DNA from: Spongiibacter tropicus DSM 19543
GTDB lineage: Bacteria; Pseudomonadota; Gammaproteobacteria; Pseudomonadales; Spongiibacteraceae
DNA length: 64,000 bases
Direction: 5' to 3'
Assembly: GCF_000420325.1 (NCBI RefSeq)
Contig: NZ_ATUS01000001.1
Span: forward strand, 2,174,463-2,238,462
This document shows, one piece after another, positions 1 to 9,168 of this stretch. The notes under the pieces were generated by a model that worked only from the letters and a program-made list of their open reading frames with translations, was not told the origin of the DNA and ran no database searches. Within the stretch, counting starts at the first letter, position 1; every line of letters starts with the position of its first letter. The position numbers and the translations under genes were made by a program.

Positions 1-414
1 TGGGTGAGCGAGCCCAACGTCACAAAAAACTACGAAACAAAAATAAAAGCGTTGGGCGGGGAGATTCACAACCATGTTCCAGAGGAAGATCTGCCTTCCT
101 TTTATGCAAATTCAAAAATTATTGTCGTTCCAAGTTTGGGTTACGAGTCTTTGCCCACTGTGTTGATGGAAGGATTAGCCTCAGGTGTTGTGCCTCTTGC
201 GTCTAAAAGCTTCGGGAATGTGGAGCTGCTTCCTGATGAGCTGCTGTTTAAAGAGGGAAATGTTGAGGAGTTAGCTAATAAAATAGGTGACGTTGTTAGA
301 AATCAGGAAAATTATAAAAAAATGGCGGATCAAGTGAATTTGGAAAAGTATAGCTTGAAGTATTGCGTTGAAGCGCATGAAGAGCTGTATTTGAGGGTGT
401 GTAATGAAAAATAA
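1..414 (+). CDS. Glycosyltransferase family 4, C-terminal part (5' truncated by window)
   Basis: The reading frame is open from base 1, so the gene begins upstream and only about 137 C-terminal residues are visible. They match the nucleotide-sugar binding half of GT-B retaining glycosyltransferases. The stretch PSLGYESLPTVLMEGLASG contains the EX7E motif (E-SLPTVLM-E), followed by a hydrophobic VVPLA strand and a helical tail. A GTG at position 4 should not be taken as a start, because half the fold would be missing. The stop overlaps the next gene by 11 bases, which indicates co-transcription within a polysaccharide locus. The donor and acceptor sugars cannot be read from the sequence. Confidence 0.85.
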   Translation, partial: WVSEPNVTKNYETKIKALGGEIHNHVPEEDLPSFYANSKIIVVPSLGYESLPTVLMEGLASGVVPLASKSFGNVELLPDELLFKEGNVEELANKIGDVVRNQENYKKMADQVNLEKYSLKYCVEAHEELYLRVCNEK

Positions 415-1678
415 GGCTTTAATTGTCGACTATTGGTCTGATTACAATCGTGGCGACGCTATGATGCAAGTGGCCATCTTGCAGTTAGTTGATCAGTGGC
501 CGTCGGTCGTTGCTTTAGACTCGGGTATTAATGAGTACAAAGAATTCTCTAAGCAGCTAGATGAAAGTAAAGCTATTGGGCCAATAGAATTTACCCCTTC
601 TCCAAAATTAAGCTTATATTTTAGGAAGTCAGGAAAGTTATCAAATTTAGCAAACAAACTGATTATGGTTGCCAATGTCCTAGTTTTTCACTTTATTATG
701 CTGATGTGGAAGCTAAGAATAAAATTTCTGATTCCAAATGGCGCGAGAAAGCTGTTAGGCGAAATAAGTGCTTCTGAAGTCATTATATGGAATGGTAGAA
801 ATTTCAGAGGAAATAAAAAACTTTTTGAGTTTTTTGAGTTTTTTGATCTGTGCACTTGTGCTATTGCCTCAATCTATATGAAGAAAAAGGTATACGCCTT
901 GGGTGTATCTGTATGGGAGCCTAAAAGCGTAGCTGGATCATGGTTGTTGAGAAAGATCTTCTCTAGGTGCGAGCGTGTGTATGCACGGGAGGATGTGTCA
1001 CTACAGCTTCTTGAAAAAAATATAATGTCTGGAAGTAAAGAAAAGCTAAAATATCTGCCAGACTTGTCGTTCTTTTATATGAAAAAAAATATAGCGGAAG
1101 AATCAGATCTGCGTGACAGCTCTATTTTTACGATAGGAGTGGTTCCGAAAGATCCGGTGAAGCGAAATGGAATCTCGCTAGATAATTATTCAAAATTTGT
1201 ATCGAACCTAGCTGCTGAAGTTGCAGGAAGTATAGGTAATGGTCGCAAGGTGAGATTTAAGTTCATCAATCAAGCTGTTTTAGAAAATGAGCCTAATGAT
1301 GAGGCGATTGAGCTGATCGGGAAAAAATTGTCTAGTTTGGGTGAGGTCATTGGGCCGAAAAGCAACCCCTCCTTGGAAGACCTCTCTATTGCATACCGTG
1401 AATGTGATTTTGTGATTTCCTCCAGAATGCACGGTTGCATACTTTCTTCCTACTTGGGGAGGCCTTTCATAGGGATACCCTATGATAGGGGAGCTAAATG
1501 GGGGATTCTGGAAAGGTTGGGTGATTGCGTACTCTTGCCGATGGAGGAGATAGAGAAAAAGCAACATCCGACCTCTCAACTGATAGAAAAGAGCCTTAGA
1601 TACGCGCCCCGGGCAGAGATGGATCGTGAGGCAGACGAGATAGTTTCTATCGTTAACGGCATAACTGGAAAGGATTAA
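404..1678 (+). CDS. Polysaccharide pyruvyl transferase family protein
   Basis: This 424-residue protein resembles the PF04230 family, which transfers pyruvate from phosphoenolpyruvate to a sugar of a surface polysaccharide as a ketal. The N-terminus has the family-typical YNRGDAMMQ segment near residues 14-22. The C-terminal part has the SSRMHGCILSSYLGRPFIG block near residue 340, the usual CsaB/WcaK-like signature. The ATG overlaps the preceding glycosyltransferase by 11 bases. Codon use is AT-rich with many ATA and AGA codons, like the rest of this locus. The family includes members that modify sugars in other ways, so pyruvylation is the best guess rather than proven. Confidence 0.85.
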   Translation: MKNKALIVDYWSDYNRGDAMMQVAILQLVDQWPSVVALDSGINEYKEFSKQLDESKAIGPIEFTPSPKLSLYFRKSGKLSNLANKLIMVANVLVFHFIMLMWKLRIKFLIPNGARKLLGEISASEVIIWNGRNFRGNKKLFEFFEFFDLCTCAIASIYMKKKVYALGVSVWEPKSVAGSWLLRKIFSRCERVYAREDVSLQLLEKNIMSGSKEKLKYLPDLSFFYMKKNIAEESDLRDSSIFTIGVVPKDPVKRNGISLDNYSKFVSNLAAEVAGSIGNGRKVRFKFINQAVLENEPNDEAIELIGKKLSSLGEVIGPKSNPSLEDLSIAYRECDFVISSRMHGCILSSYLGRPFIGIPYDRGAKWGILERLGDCVLLPMEEIEKKQHPTSQLIEKSLRYAPRAEMDREADEIVSIVNGITGKD

Positions 1679-1685
1679 TGTCAGG

Positions 1686-2786
1686 ATGGTGAAGAAAGTA
1701 ATATTTGTGTTGCCATCCCTAGGGAAAGGAGGCGCACAAAGGGCGACGATTAGTTTGGCTAATTACCTGGCGGAAAAAGATGGCTATGAAATTCTAGTGG
1801 CGGCACTTAAAAATGATGACCTTGAATTTAGCATTCAGGAAAATATCAAACTGCTGAAATTGTCGTGCCCGTCATTCAAGTCTTCAATAAAAAAGCTTTC
1901 AAAGGTTTTTCGTGATGAGAAGCCAGATATTGTTTATTCCGCGCTTTGGCATGTAAATCTCTTAGTTATCATATCAAAATACCTAAACATATTGGCCGGA
2001 TGTAGAGGCTTTAGGCATATAGCTTCTATTCATAATAACCCAACAAGGATAATACAAACTGAAAACAAATATCTGGCTGTGGCTTATTACTACTTTTTTT
2101 CCCGCCTCAGCAATAAGGTGGTCGCGGTATCTCGTGGCATAGAACGACATCTTCTGGAAAAATGTAAAATATCTTCGTCAAAAATATTGATGGCGTATAA
2201 TCCCGCAATAACAAATGATCATAAGACCAAGCTAGAAGAGACCTTGAGTATCCCCTTTGCCAATGAGAACAAGGGTAGGTACTTGTTGTGGGTTGGTAGA
2301 CTGGATTATCAAAAAGATCCTATAAAATTTTTAGAAGTTTCCCTCTTGTCAGGTATGCCATCGATCATTGTTGGCGATGGACCTATGAGAGCCGACGTGG
2401 AAAGTTTCATAGCGGAAAATAAACTTTCTGAAACGGTACTTTTCCTTCCGTTCCAAGAAAATGTAATGCCTCTGATGAAAAGTGCTTATCTTCTAGTAAT
2501 GACGTCCAGGTTCGAGGGGTTCGGACTTGTTCTCGCTGAGGCGTTATATGCTGGGACGCCCGTTGTATCCTTAGATTGTGAATATGGTCCAAGTGAAATC
2601 ATTGAAGATGGAAAAAATGGAATACTACTTAGAGATCAATCTCCCGCCCAAGAGATAAACAGGAGTATTGTTGAGCTGTCGGGAAACACTGAGCTTTATA
2701 ATGAAATGAAGAAAAATTCGCGCTCCAGTGTAGAGTGCTTTGTTGACAACTATGTTTTTGAAAAATATAAAGAGTTATTTTGTTAA
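1686..2786 (+). CDS. Glycosyltransferase family 4
   Basis: This is a complete GT-B fold glycosyltransferase of 366 residues. The N-terminal glycine-rich loop reads LPSLGKGGAQRA, typical of GT4 acceptor domains. The C-terminal domain has GRLDYQKDP, GDGPMRADVE and the EX7E motif in FEGFGLVLAEALYAGTPVV. It probably adds one sugar to a lipid-linked repeat unit at the cytoplasmic face of the inner membrane. It lies 7 bases after the pyruvyl transferase, and its stop abuts the ATG of the next glycosyltransferase without a spacer. This suggests translational coupling. Sugar specificity is not visible. Confidence 0.9.
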   Translation: MVKKVIFVLPSLGKGGAQRATISLANYLAEKDGYEILVAALKNDDLEFSIQENIKLLKLSCPSFKSSIKKLSKVFRDEKPDIVYSALWHVNLLVIISKYLNILAGCRGFRHIASIHNNPTRIIQTENKYLAVAYYYFFSRLSNKVVAVSRGIERHLLEKCKISSSKILMAYNPAITNDHKTKLEETLSIPFANENKGRYLLWVGRLDYQKDPIKFLEVSLLSGMPSIIVGDGPMRADVESFIAENKLSETVLFLPFQENVMPLMKSAYLLVMTSRFEGFGLVLAEALYAGTPVVSLDCEYGPSEIIEDGKNGILLRDQSPAQEINRSIVELSGNTELYNEMKKNSRSSVECFVDNYVFEKYKELFC

Positions 2787-3821
2787 ATGGCTAATGTCCT
2801 GATTGTTATACCGGACCATGAATATGGTGGCGAAGAGAATCGTTCGCATAGAATATATAGGGGTATTAAAGAAAAGGGGCATTCAGTTACCTTTGTTTCA
2901 AGTGACACCCAGTATGAATTTGATGGCGGCGATTTTTCTCGGTTGCCAGGGCTGGACAATTGGTTACTTCTGCCAATTAATATAATAAAACTTATTTTCC
3001 TTGTTAGAAAGAGGCGGTTTGATGTCGTCCTTCTTTTTAAAAGGAAAAGTGGTTTTATAGGCTGGGTGCTTGAAAAATTCTGCGGCCAGACAAAATTTGT
3101 TTTCAATGTAGCCAATGCATGGCAAGGGAAGAAATTCCTGTGGGATTATCTCCCTGCTCACATATGCACCTTGTCCATGCGATTGGTGCCTGAGAGAGTA
3201 ATCAAGAAAAAGCTAGTCACGGAAATAAAAATCGGTGTTCCGCTGCTCGCAATAGAGGATGAGGTCGGCGAGCCCCTAGCTTGCTCCGAGCAAATTAGAT
3301 TAATCTCCGCAGGCAAACTTAATTACCAGAAAAACCACTTTAAAATGATAGATGTGGCTAAAGAACTAATTGATCGCGGACACAAGGTACTAGTGGATAT
3401 CGCGGGAGATGGCCCTAACAGAGATCAATTATCGAATATGGCCGAAAAGCTAGGGGTTTCATTACAGCTGAGAGGCCAAGTGTCGAACATGCACGAATTC
3501 TATTGCCTCGGAGGTGTATACCTTCAAGTATCGAATTTTGAAGGTATGCCTAATGCCCTACTAGAAGCTGGACAGTACAGGATACCTATAGTTGCAAATG
3601 CTGTAGGAGCAACTGAGGATATCGTTCGCGATGATACCGGGTGGATCGTGAAATCAGGTGATGTGCGTGATTACGCAAATGCTGTTGAGTCTGTTATTAA
3701 CGCATCGAATGATACGAAAAATAAAACCTCCAGAATGAAGGCGTTAGTAGCTGCTGAACATGATGTGGCTGCAATGTGCTCAGGATACTCTCAATATATA
3801 AGCAATATCTCTGGAGATTAA
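2787..3821 (+). CDS. Glycosyltransferase family 4
   Basis: This is a third GT4 enzyme, 344 residues long. It opens with VLIVIPDHEYGGEENRSHRIYR and carries SAGKLNYQKN, GDGPNRDQL and the EX7E motif in NFEGMPNALLEAGQYRIP. The ATG follows the previous stop directly. Like its neighbours it should act on a lipid-linked intermediate in the cytoplasm. The N-terminal domain differs clearly from the upstream GT4, so the two are unlikely to be a recent duplication. The reading frame is intact and the C-terminus is immediately followed by a GGAG ribosome-binding site for the sulfotransferase. Confidence 0.88.
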   Translation: MANVLIVIPDHEYGGEENRSHRIYRGIKEKGHSVTFVSSDTQYEFDGGDFSRLPGLDNWLLLPINIIKLIFLVRKRRFDVVLLFKRKSGFIGWVLEKFCGQTKFVFNVANAWQGKKFLWDYLPAHICTLSMRLVPERVIKKKLVTEIKIGVPLLAIEDEVGEPLACSEQIRLISAGKLNYQKNHFKMIDVAKELIDRGHKVLVDIAGDGPNRDQLSNMAEKLGVSLQLRGQVSNMHEFYCLGGVYLQVSNFEGMPNALLEAGQYRIPIVANAVGATEDIVRDDTGWIVKSGDVRDYANAVESVINASNDTKNKTSRMKALVAAEHDVAAMCSGYSQYISNISGD

Positions 3822-3823
3822 AA

Positions 3824-4645
3824 GTGTCATTCGTAAAAACAGTACATATATGCGTAGGCGCACAGAGGTCCGCTACAACATGGATATATCGGACGCTTGC
3901 TGAACTTCCAGAGGAAAGAATTCCTAAAGAAAAAGAAATAGATTTCTTCCGACGGCTGGGGAAATATGAGCTAGGAATTGAGTGGTATAAAACGGTATTT
4001 GACGATGCGACGATATGTTTGGATATAACTCCAGAGTACGCGGTAGATGATGAATCTCTGGAGCTCATATACGAAAATTTGGGCGACAAAGCAAAAATAC
4101 TATTTGTCATAAGGGAGCCTGTCGGTCGATTGGTTAGTGCTTATCATAAACACATCAGGAATGGAGATCTTCAGTGTGACTTCGATTTCTTTGTTAAATA
4201 CAACATAGATAATTGCGTCACGCGCTCTCTGTATTTTCCCACTATAAAAAGAATCGAGAAATACTATAAACCCACTGTGTTGGTCTATGAGGATTTAAAA
4301 AATAGTCCAGCGTTATGGTTGAGGGGCGTGAATGATTTTTTTGGCGTAAAAATAAGCGAAAAAAAATCAAAAAGTAAATTTAACCCATCTACGGGAATAG
4401 GTGGTTTTAGAGGGATTCTGAATAGAATATACAGACTATTTCCGGAATGGGTGGGCCTTAGAAAGATTAAAGAATCGATAGAGAAGACAGAGTTTGGAAA
4501 CAGGTTGTTATACGGCGAATCAAAAAGAGAAGAAGATTTAGATAGTATAGTTCGGAGTAATCCTGAGATTATGCGGATGTTTGAAAAAGATCGCTTAGAA
4601 CTGTCTGAATACCTCGGAAGAGACCTTTCAAAAGACTGGGTTTGA
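3824..4645 (+). CDS. Sulfotransferase (PAPS-dependent, heparan-sulfotransferase-like)
   Basis: The predicted protein of 273 residues starts at a GTG, with GGAG at 3813-3816 about 7 bases upstream. A longer ATG start at 3776 would overlap the previous gene by 46 bases and lacks such a site. The 5'-phosphosulfate loop is GAQRSATTW (residues 12-20), close to the usual GxxKxGTTW. The 3'-phosphate site is REPVGRLVSAYHKH (97-110). Both are hallmarks of enzymes that move sulfate from PAPS to a carbohydrate hydroxyl. An early ERIPKEKEIDFF stretch fits the substrate-binding side of this family. In this locus the likely target is a sugar of the exported polysaccharide or its lipid-linked unit. Confidence 0.85.
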   Translation: MSFVKTVHICVGAQRSATTWIYRTLAELPEERIPKEKEIDFFRRLGKYELGIEWYKTVFDDATICLDITPEYAVDDESLELIYENLGDKAKILFVIREPVGRLVSAYHKHIRNGDLQCDFDFFVKYNIDNCVTRSLYFPTIKRIEKYYKPTVLVYEDLKNSPALWLRGVNDFFGVKISEKKSKSKFNPSTGIGGFRGILNRIYRLFPEWVGLRKIKESIEKTEFGNRLLYGESKREEDLDSIVRSNPEIMRMFEKDRLELSEYLGRDLSKDWV

Positions 4646-4710
4646 TGTGGAGGTGGTTGCGAGAGTTAAGGTCTCGTGAAAATTAAAAATGTTATCTTTA
4701 AAGTGATGAA

Positions 4711-5409
4711 ATGTCAGTTATAACTGAAAGAGCAAAAAAGACTTCCGTAGTGGAATCTGGCGATATAATGAGATTATGTGCGGGAAGGAGAAATGGGTTT
4801 ATCAACCCATATTCATATTACGTAAGCAAAGCGCTTTCTCCGGAAGTTGTGCCCGATAACGTATTCCCAGACGGAATTGCATTGGTGATTTTGCTTAGAT
4901 TCCTCGGGATCAAGGCTAACCGCTGGTCATTCGATATGACCTCAATGGCGCCGGTAGTCTTTGAGTACGCGAGGGCAAATGAGCAGCGTGTTGGTTTTAT
5001 AGGTGGTAGTGAAGTTGAGCTTAATCAGTTTTCCAGTAAGGTGGTCCAAGAATACCCGGGCACTATAGTATCAATGGCTGAATGTGGATTTGGGAAGACA
5101 GTCGATGACTATTTGGAAGCATTAAAGGCATCTAAGCCAGATATTGTCATTATAGGGATGGGGGCTCCACTTCAAGACGAGGTGATGGCTGAACTATACA
5201 AATATTACCCTGCAACCTATTTTACCTGCGGCGGATTTATTACGCAGTCATCAAAGGGCTTGAATTACTATCCGCTTTGGGTTGATAAACTTAATATAAG
5301 GTTTTTGTATAGGGCGTTCAAAGAGTCGCATTATAGAAAGCGGCTGTTACTCTATCCTTATGCATGCATGTTATTTTTTAAAGATTCACTGTTGGGTGGT
5401 AGATCTTAA
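4711..5409 (+). CDS. WecG/TagA/CpsF family glycosyltransferase (GT26)
   Basis: This 232-residue protein matches GT26 enzymes, which add N-acetylmannosamine, its uronic acid or similar sugars to an undecaprenyl-linked sugar early in repeat-unit assembly. Diagnostic stretches are VGFIGGSEVELNQF, DIVIIGMGAPLQDEVM (the usual GxPxQE region) and the C-terminal basic RFLYRAFKESHYRKRLLLYP. That tail is thought to hold these enzymes at the membrane. A 65-base gap after the sulfotransferase is the longest spacer in this part of the locus, and the ribosome-binding site is weak. The stop overlaps the next ATG by one base (TAATG). Confidence 0.9.
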   Translation: MSVITERAKKTSVVESGDIMRLCAGRRNGFINPYSYYVSKALSPEVVPDNVFPDGIALVILLRFLGIKANRWSFDMTSMAPVVFEYARANEQRVGFIGGSEVELNQFSSKVVQEYPGTIVSMAECGFGKTVDDYLEALKASKPDIVIIGMGAPLQDEVMAELYKYYPATYFTCGGFITQSSKGLNYYPLWVDKLNIRFLYRAFKESHYRKRLLLYPYACMLFFKDSLLGGRS

Positions 5410-5978
5410 TGAAAGCATTCCGAGATTTTCATTGCATAAATGTTGTTTCAGGTCTTCCAAGATCTGGTACATCGCTAATGATGAATATATTGTCTGCTCT
5501 AGATCAGGATGTGTTTTATGACGACGAGAGGAAGTCGGATGCCTCTAATCCCGGCGGCTACTTCGAAAGCCAGTTAGTTAAGGGTATCCCTCATGGCGAA
5601 ATATCTTTTTTGAATGAAGTGGAGTCATGGGTAAAGATAACGGCAAACTATATACCTTATATTTGCGACAATTTTAGTATAAAGATGATTTATATGGATC
5701 GGAGCCTAGAGGAAGTGGCTCGGTCTCAGTCAAAAATGATAGATGAAGGTATTTCCGATTTGGAAAGGCAAGTCGAACTATTGGCTGAAGCTCGAGAAAG
5801 AGCGTTCTATTTCATGAGGTCAAGATTAAATATAGACTATCACGTGGTTAACTATGGCGAGTTAGTAAGCTCCCCAGATGACTGCGTTGGAGCCTTGAGT
5901 CGGTTTTTGGGTGGGGCGGGGGATTGTTCTCGGGCCGTGGCGGTTGTTGACGAGAAACTATATCGGAATAAGGGGTAA
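5409..5978 (+). CDS. Sulfotransferase-like P-loop protein (short)
   Basis: This is a 189-residue protein. Its N-terminus VVSGLPRSGTSLMMNIL is a classical sulfotransferase/P-loop nucleotide site. A later segment, IKMIYMDRSLEEVARSQSKM, resembles the 3'-phosphate-binding RxxxxxxxS region of PAPS enzymes. It is shorter than typical sulfotransferases of 250-350 residues and only weakly like the other sulfotransferase at 3824, so it is not a duplicate. It may be a compact sulfotransferase or a regulatory or kinase-like relative. It is coupled to the GT26 gene by a one-base overlap and followed after 3 bases by the sulfatase-like gene. Confidence 0.7.
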   Translation: MKAFRDFHCINVVSGLPRSGTSLMMNILSALDQDVFYDDERKSDASNPGGYFESQLVKGIPHGEISFLNEVESWVKITANYIPYICDNFSIKMIYMDRSLEEVARSQSKMIDEGISDLERQVELLAEARERAFYFMRSRLNIDYHVVNYGELVSSPDDCVGALSRFLGGAGDCSRAVAVVDEKLYRNKG

Positions 5979-5981
5979 AGA

Positions 5982-6866
5982 ATGTTTTCCAGGCTGATTT
6001 TTAAGTTACTTCGTCTATACGGAAAGATTATATCTCCACCTAGCTATGCTATGGAAGAAAAATGGCATAATCTTTTTATTCTTGATTCCTGTCGGGCGGA
6101 CATATTCAAAGAGATATATCCCGAGTTTCCATTGTTGAGGGAAAGTGTTTATCAGGATAAGGAAAGTAGTTCATCCTCTAGCCCTGAGTTTGTGGAGAAG
6201 AATTTCTGTGGAAAGTATTTTGGAGATTGCATTCTAATAAGCGCCAACCCTTATCCTGCCACAATGTCGCCGGACGCATTTTATTATCGATTTGACGCCT
6301 GGTCTCACTTATTTGACAAGCACGTAAATAATGTTAGGCCAGAGGATATTCATGAAGTATTCATGGCATATAGGAATAGATTTCCTGAGAAGAGAATTAT
6401 CGTCTGGTTCATGCAGCCGCATATCCCGTTCATTACAGCCCCTCACTTATTTGAGGATTATAATTTTGAGTCTAGAACTAAAGAGATAGCAAATGAGGGT
6501 ACTGCTTCTTCTTCCTATAGAAATATATGGGAAAAAGTTTTGGATGGGGAGGTTGAGTCGAATGAGGTTTGGGAGGGTTACAAAGGTGACCTCAGATTGG
6601 TGCTTGATATCATCGCTAAAAATCATTCTCCGGGCCTGGGGCAGACAGTAATCACTGCGGACCACGGGGAAATTTGTAAACGCTTTTTGGGCGTCAAGCT
6701 GTTTGGGCATCCATCAAGGATAAGAGATAGAGAGCTTATCACTGTCCCTTGGTTGGTTCTGAAAGGTGACCTTCCTGATACAGTGAGTGAAAAGAACTGT
6801 GACCATTCAGCTGCCGATATGTCAGAGTTAAATGAAACGCTGAAGAAGTTCGGGTATTGGGATTAA
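5982..6866 (+). CDS. Sulfatase/alkaline-phosphatase superfamily protein
   Basis: This is a 294-residue cytosolic-looking protein. Metal-binding landmarks of the alkaline-phosphatase superfamily are visible: LFILDSCRAD (residues 31-40, where D35 and C37 fall in the position of metal ligand and nucleophile), FMQPHIPFI in the middle, and ITADHGE (224-230). Similar proteins occur in polysaccharide gene clusters and may remove or transfer sulfate or phosphate groups. C37 is followed by R38, not by the CxPSR motif needed for formylglycine maturation. A phospho- or sulfo-transfer role without formylglycine is therefore possible. There is no signal peptide, so it would act on cytoplasmic intermediates. 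A clear AGGGG site precedes the ATG. Confidence 0.65.
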   Translation: MFSRLIFKLLRLYGKIISPPSYAMEEKWHNLFILDSCRADIFKEIYPEFPLLRESVYQDKESSSSSSPEFVEKNFCGKYFGDCILISANPYPATMSPDAFYYRFDAWSHLFDKHVNNVRPEDIHEVFMAYRNRFPEKRIIVWFMQPHIPFITAPHLFEDYNFESRTKEIANEGTASSSYRNIWEKVLDGEVESNEVWEGYKGDLRLVLDIIAKNHSPGLGQTVITADHGEICKRFLGVKLFGHPSRIRDRELITVPWLVLKGDLPDTVSEKNCDHSAADMSELNETLKKFGYWD

Positions 6867-6872
6867 AGTAAA

Positions 6873-7949
6873 ATGATGAGGCTTTTGAGGGCTTCAAAGG
6901 CGTCAGTACTTGCTCAAGTGCTGGCGTTTTTTTGTTTGCTTCTTCTTGAAGGGGTTGTGGATGACGCCGTCCTGAAAAACCTATTTATTCTTCTGGGGCT
7001 TCAGCGTTTTTCGAATCTCGCGTGTGGCTTGCGACTTGAGCTCGTTTCAAAGATAAACGTTTGGCTTATGTTGTCGGCGACAGCGATCATGTCTTTTGGC
7101 TTTGTGCAGTTTCTCTACTTGGTAGAAAAGTATAGTACATGGAGTTTGCTTGAGAAGAGTTCATCTTCATATTTTGAAATAGTCGTTTTCTTTTTTGCCA
7201 GTACAGTGTGGAACTTTGTTAACTTTAGGGCGGCATGCCTTGAGTGGAGGGAGGCTTTACTGATTCGGGTTTTTAGGCCGACTTTGTTTCTGTGCTTAAT
7301 ACTAGCAATTTACTTTGAAGCCATTCCTAAAAACTACCTAATATGGTGTGTTTCGATAAGCTTTATTCTTCCAGCGTTTGGCTTTCTCTCAAAGGTATTG
7401 AGGTCCGATAAAATTGGACTAATATCATGGGAGAGAAAGTATTTTGTTTTGAACTTTTTGTTCTCAATTTTTTATCTTTTTCTGGATATTTATGTTGTGG
7501 TTTCTATCGTGGATAGCAAAAACTACGTAGAAGCTTTCGTTTTTTATAGAGTGCTGACGGTTATTACTACTTCGCTTGCATCAAATCATCGAGCCATACA
7601 TATTTTTACTGAAGGACACGGCATTTCAGGCACGCTGGTCTCTAGATGTGTAGGTTTGCTGATGGCTCTTGCGGCTATTATTGTTTTAAATATAGATATT
7701 TCTGACTCTGAGTTTTTAATATTCTTGCTAATTTTGTTGTTTTTAACGACATCTAGGCTTTATTTTTCGATTGTTTCGTCGGAAATGATGAAGCTTCAGA
7801 ATTATACATTTGTTATTTCGGCTATTATCTTGGCTCTTGCGGTCAACATTGCTTTGCTTCTCGGTTATGTCGGCTGGCAGTCAGTGCTGGCTGTTCCTAC
7901 AGTTTTGGCTCTAATCGCTATACTCTTGAGTCGATCAGAGAGAGCTTGA
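6873..7949 (+). CDS. Polytopic membrane protein, putative polysaccharide flippase (Wzx-like)
   Basis: This is a very hydrophobic protein of 358 residues with roughly ten predicted membrane segments spread over its whole length. Charged loops contain LGLQRFSNLACGLRLELVSK and FYRVLTVITTSLASNHRA, similar in style to loops of MOP-superfamily polysaccharide transporters. It sits directly before a polymerase-like gene, the usual place for a Wzx flippase that moves lipid-linked repeat units across the inner membrane. It is shorter than most Wzx proteins of 400-480 residues, and I see no decisive motif, so the assignment rests on topology and context. Confidence 0.5.
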   Translation: MMRLLRASKASVLAQVLAFFCLLLLEGVVDDAVLKNLFILLGLQRFSNLACGLRLELVSKINVWLMLSATAIMSFGFVQFLYLVEKYSTWSLLEKSSSSYFEIVVFFFASTVWNFVNFRAACLEWREALLIRVFRPTLFLCLILAIYFEAIPKNYLIWCVSISFILPAFGFLSKVLRSDKIGLISWERKYFVLNFLFSIFYLFLDIYVVVSIVDSKNYVEAFVFYRVLTVITTSLASNHRAIHIFTEGHGISGTLVSRCVGLLMALAAIIVLNIDISDSEFLIFLLILLFLTTSRLYFSIVSSEMMKLQNYTFVISAIILALAVNIALLLGYVGWQSVLAVPTVLALIAILLSRSERA

Positions 7950-7998
7950 GTAGGGTAGAAAATTTTGGTTACTGTTTGAGTTTTTTGGAACTGGTGCT

Positions 7999-9168
7999 AT
8001 GGCGGCATTAAGATTAAGAAGTCCCGAGTTTTTTATTTTTTTCTCCATATGGATGATATTTCAGTTCAATGGGCTTATAGATGGCGCGCTCATCGGTCGG
8101 AGCGGTGTTCCATCATGGCTTATTATGCTTGTCTTTCTAGTGGCTATTCTTTTTTTTGACGGCAGAAGGACTTTGGCTTTTGATAAGTATAGCTTTCTTT
8201 TTTTTGTTTTATTTGTTTCGTGTCTGCCGTCTTTTCTAGAATTTTATAATTTTTACTCCCTTTCTGTGTTTTCTATAGTAATTTGTATATTTATTTCATC
8301 CTCGATGAGGAAGGGATGGGTTTTGTCTTCTGGGGAGAAGCAAGTTGTTTTTAATGTTTCCATTATCGTTGCGTTGTTGTCTATCTTGATGTTCTTGTAT
8401 TTTGTTTTCATTGATAGACCGGTATTTGGTCAAGACTTAATTCGCCCGGGTTACGGATATGCGATAGATAGGGGTGTTCTTCTCCGTCTTGTTGGGTTTG
8501 CGGATGATCCAAATTTTTATGTTCTAGCTATGATTTTTCCACTGTTGCTGATGTTTTCTGAAAAGAAAATTAAGTACAGAAAAGTGGGTGGCATTATAAT
8601 ACTGGCCTCTCTTTTGCTGACTTTTTCAAGAAGTGGCCTTATTGCAGTGGTGGTGGGGATTTTGGCATTCTACATAAAAAAAATTAGCTTTAGGATGTTA
8701 GCTTGGGCTGCTGTATCTGTCGTTTTATCTCTACTTATTTCGGCGCTATATGGTTTTGTGGTTTCTGAGTTAAAAACAAATGAAGATGTTGTCGTTGAGC
8801 GTTCATTCTCCTCGGGCTTCGATAGTAGAAATAATCTTTTAAGTTTGGCGTTGATGAAGGAGGATTTTTCTGCCTTTGGGAATGGCATAGGGAGAGCTAA
8901 AGATATAATAGGAATACATTCGCACAATAGCTATTTCGATTATATTTTTGACTCTGGGTATGTGCCTTTTTCTATTTTGGCGATAATACTCTTGTTTTTT
9001 TTTACTGATCTTTATCGGCGGCCAAGTATTTTTTCGGCTTATGCAGCGTCGATAGTGGTTGGCGCTGCAGCGTTATCGATACCGTTTCAGCCAATGTTGA
9101 TATTGATGATTATGTGTAGCCATCGTTATGGCACAGCTAGTTCGCAAGGGGGCGGGAATGGAGTATAG
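7999..9168 (+). CDS. O-antigen ligase/polymerase-like membrane protein (Wzy family)
   Basis: This is a 389-residue polytopic protein. The central segment TFSRSGLIAVVVGILAF and the large periplasmic loop with SSGFDSRNNLLSLAL, FGNGIGRA and GIHSHNSYFDYIFDSG match the Wzy_C/O-antigen ligase pattern. In that pattern an Arg and a His-rich stretch in the loop are functionally important. It would polymerise or ligate undecaprenyl-linked units in the periplasm. About ten membrane spans are expected. It is the likely partner of the flippase-like protein upstream. The end overlaps the start of the acyltransferase by 11 bases. Confidence 0.8.
   Translation: MAALRLRSPEFFIFFSIWMIFQFNGLIDGALIGRSGVPSWLIMLVFLVAILFFDGRRTLAFDKYSFLFFVLFVSCLPSFLEFYNFYSLSVFSIVICIFISSSMRKGWVLSSGEKQVVFNVSIIVALLSILMFLYFVFIDRPVFGQDLIRPGYGYAIDRGVLLRLVGFADDPNFYVLAMIFPLLLMFSEKKIKYRKVGGIIILASLLLTFSRSGLIAVVVGILAFYIKKISFRMLAWAAVSVVLSLLISALYGFVVSELKTNEDVVVERSFSSGFDSRNNLLSLALMKEDFSAFGNGIGRAKDIIGIHSHNSYFDYIFDSGYVPFSILAIILLFFFTDLYRRPSIFSAYAASIVVGAAALSIPFQPMLILMIMCSHRYGTASSQGGGNGV

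Noticed and set aside
3776..3823. Upstream ATG start for the sulfotransferase
   Set aside because: It would overlap the previous gene by 46 bases; the GTG at 3824 has a well-placed GGAG and starts right before the PAPS loop.
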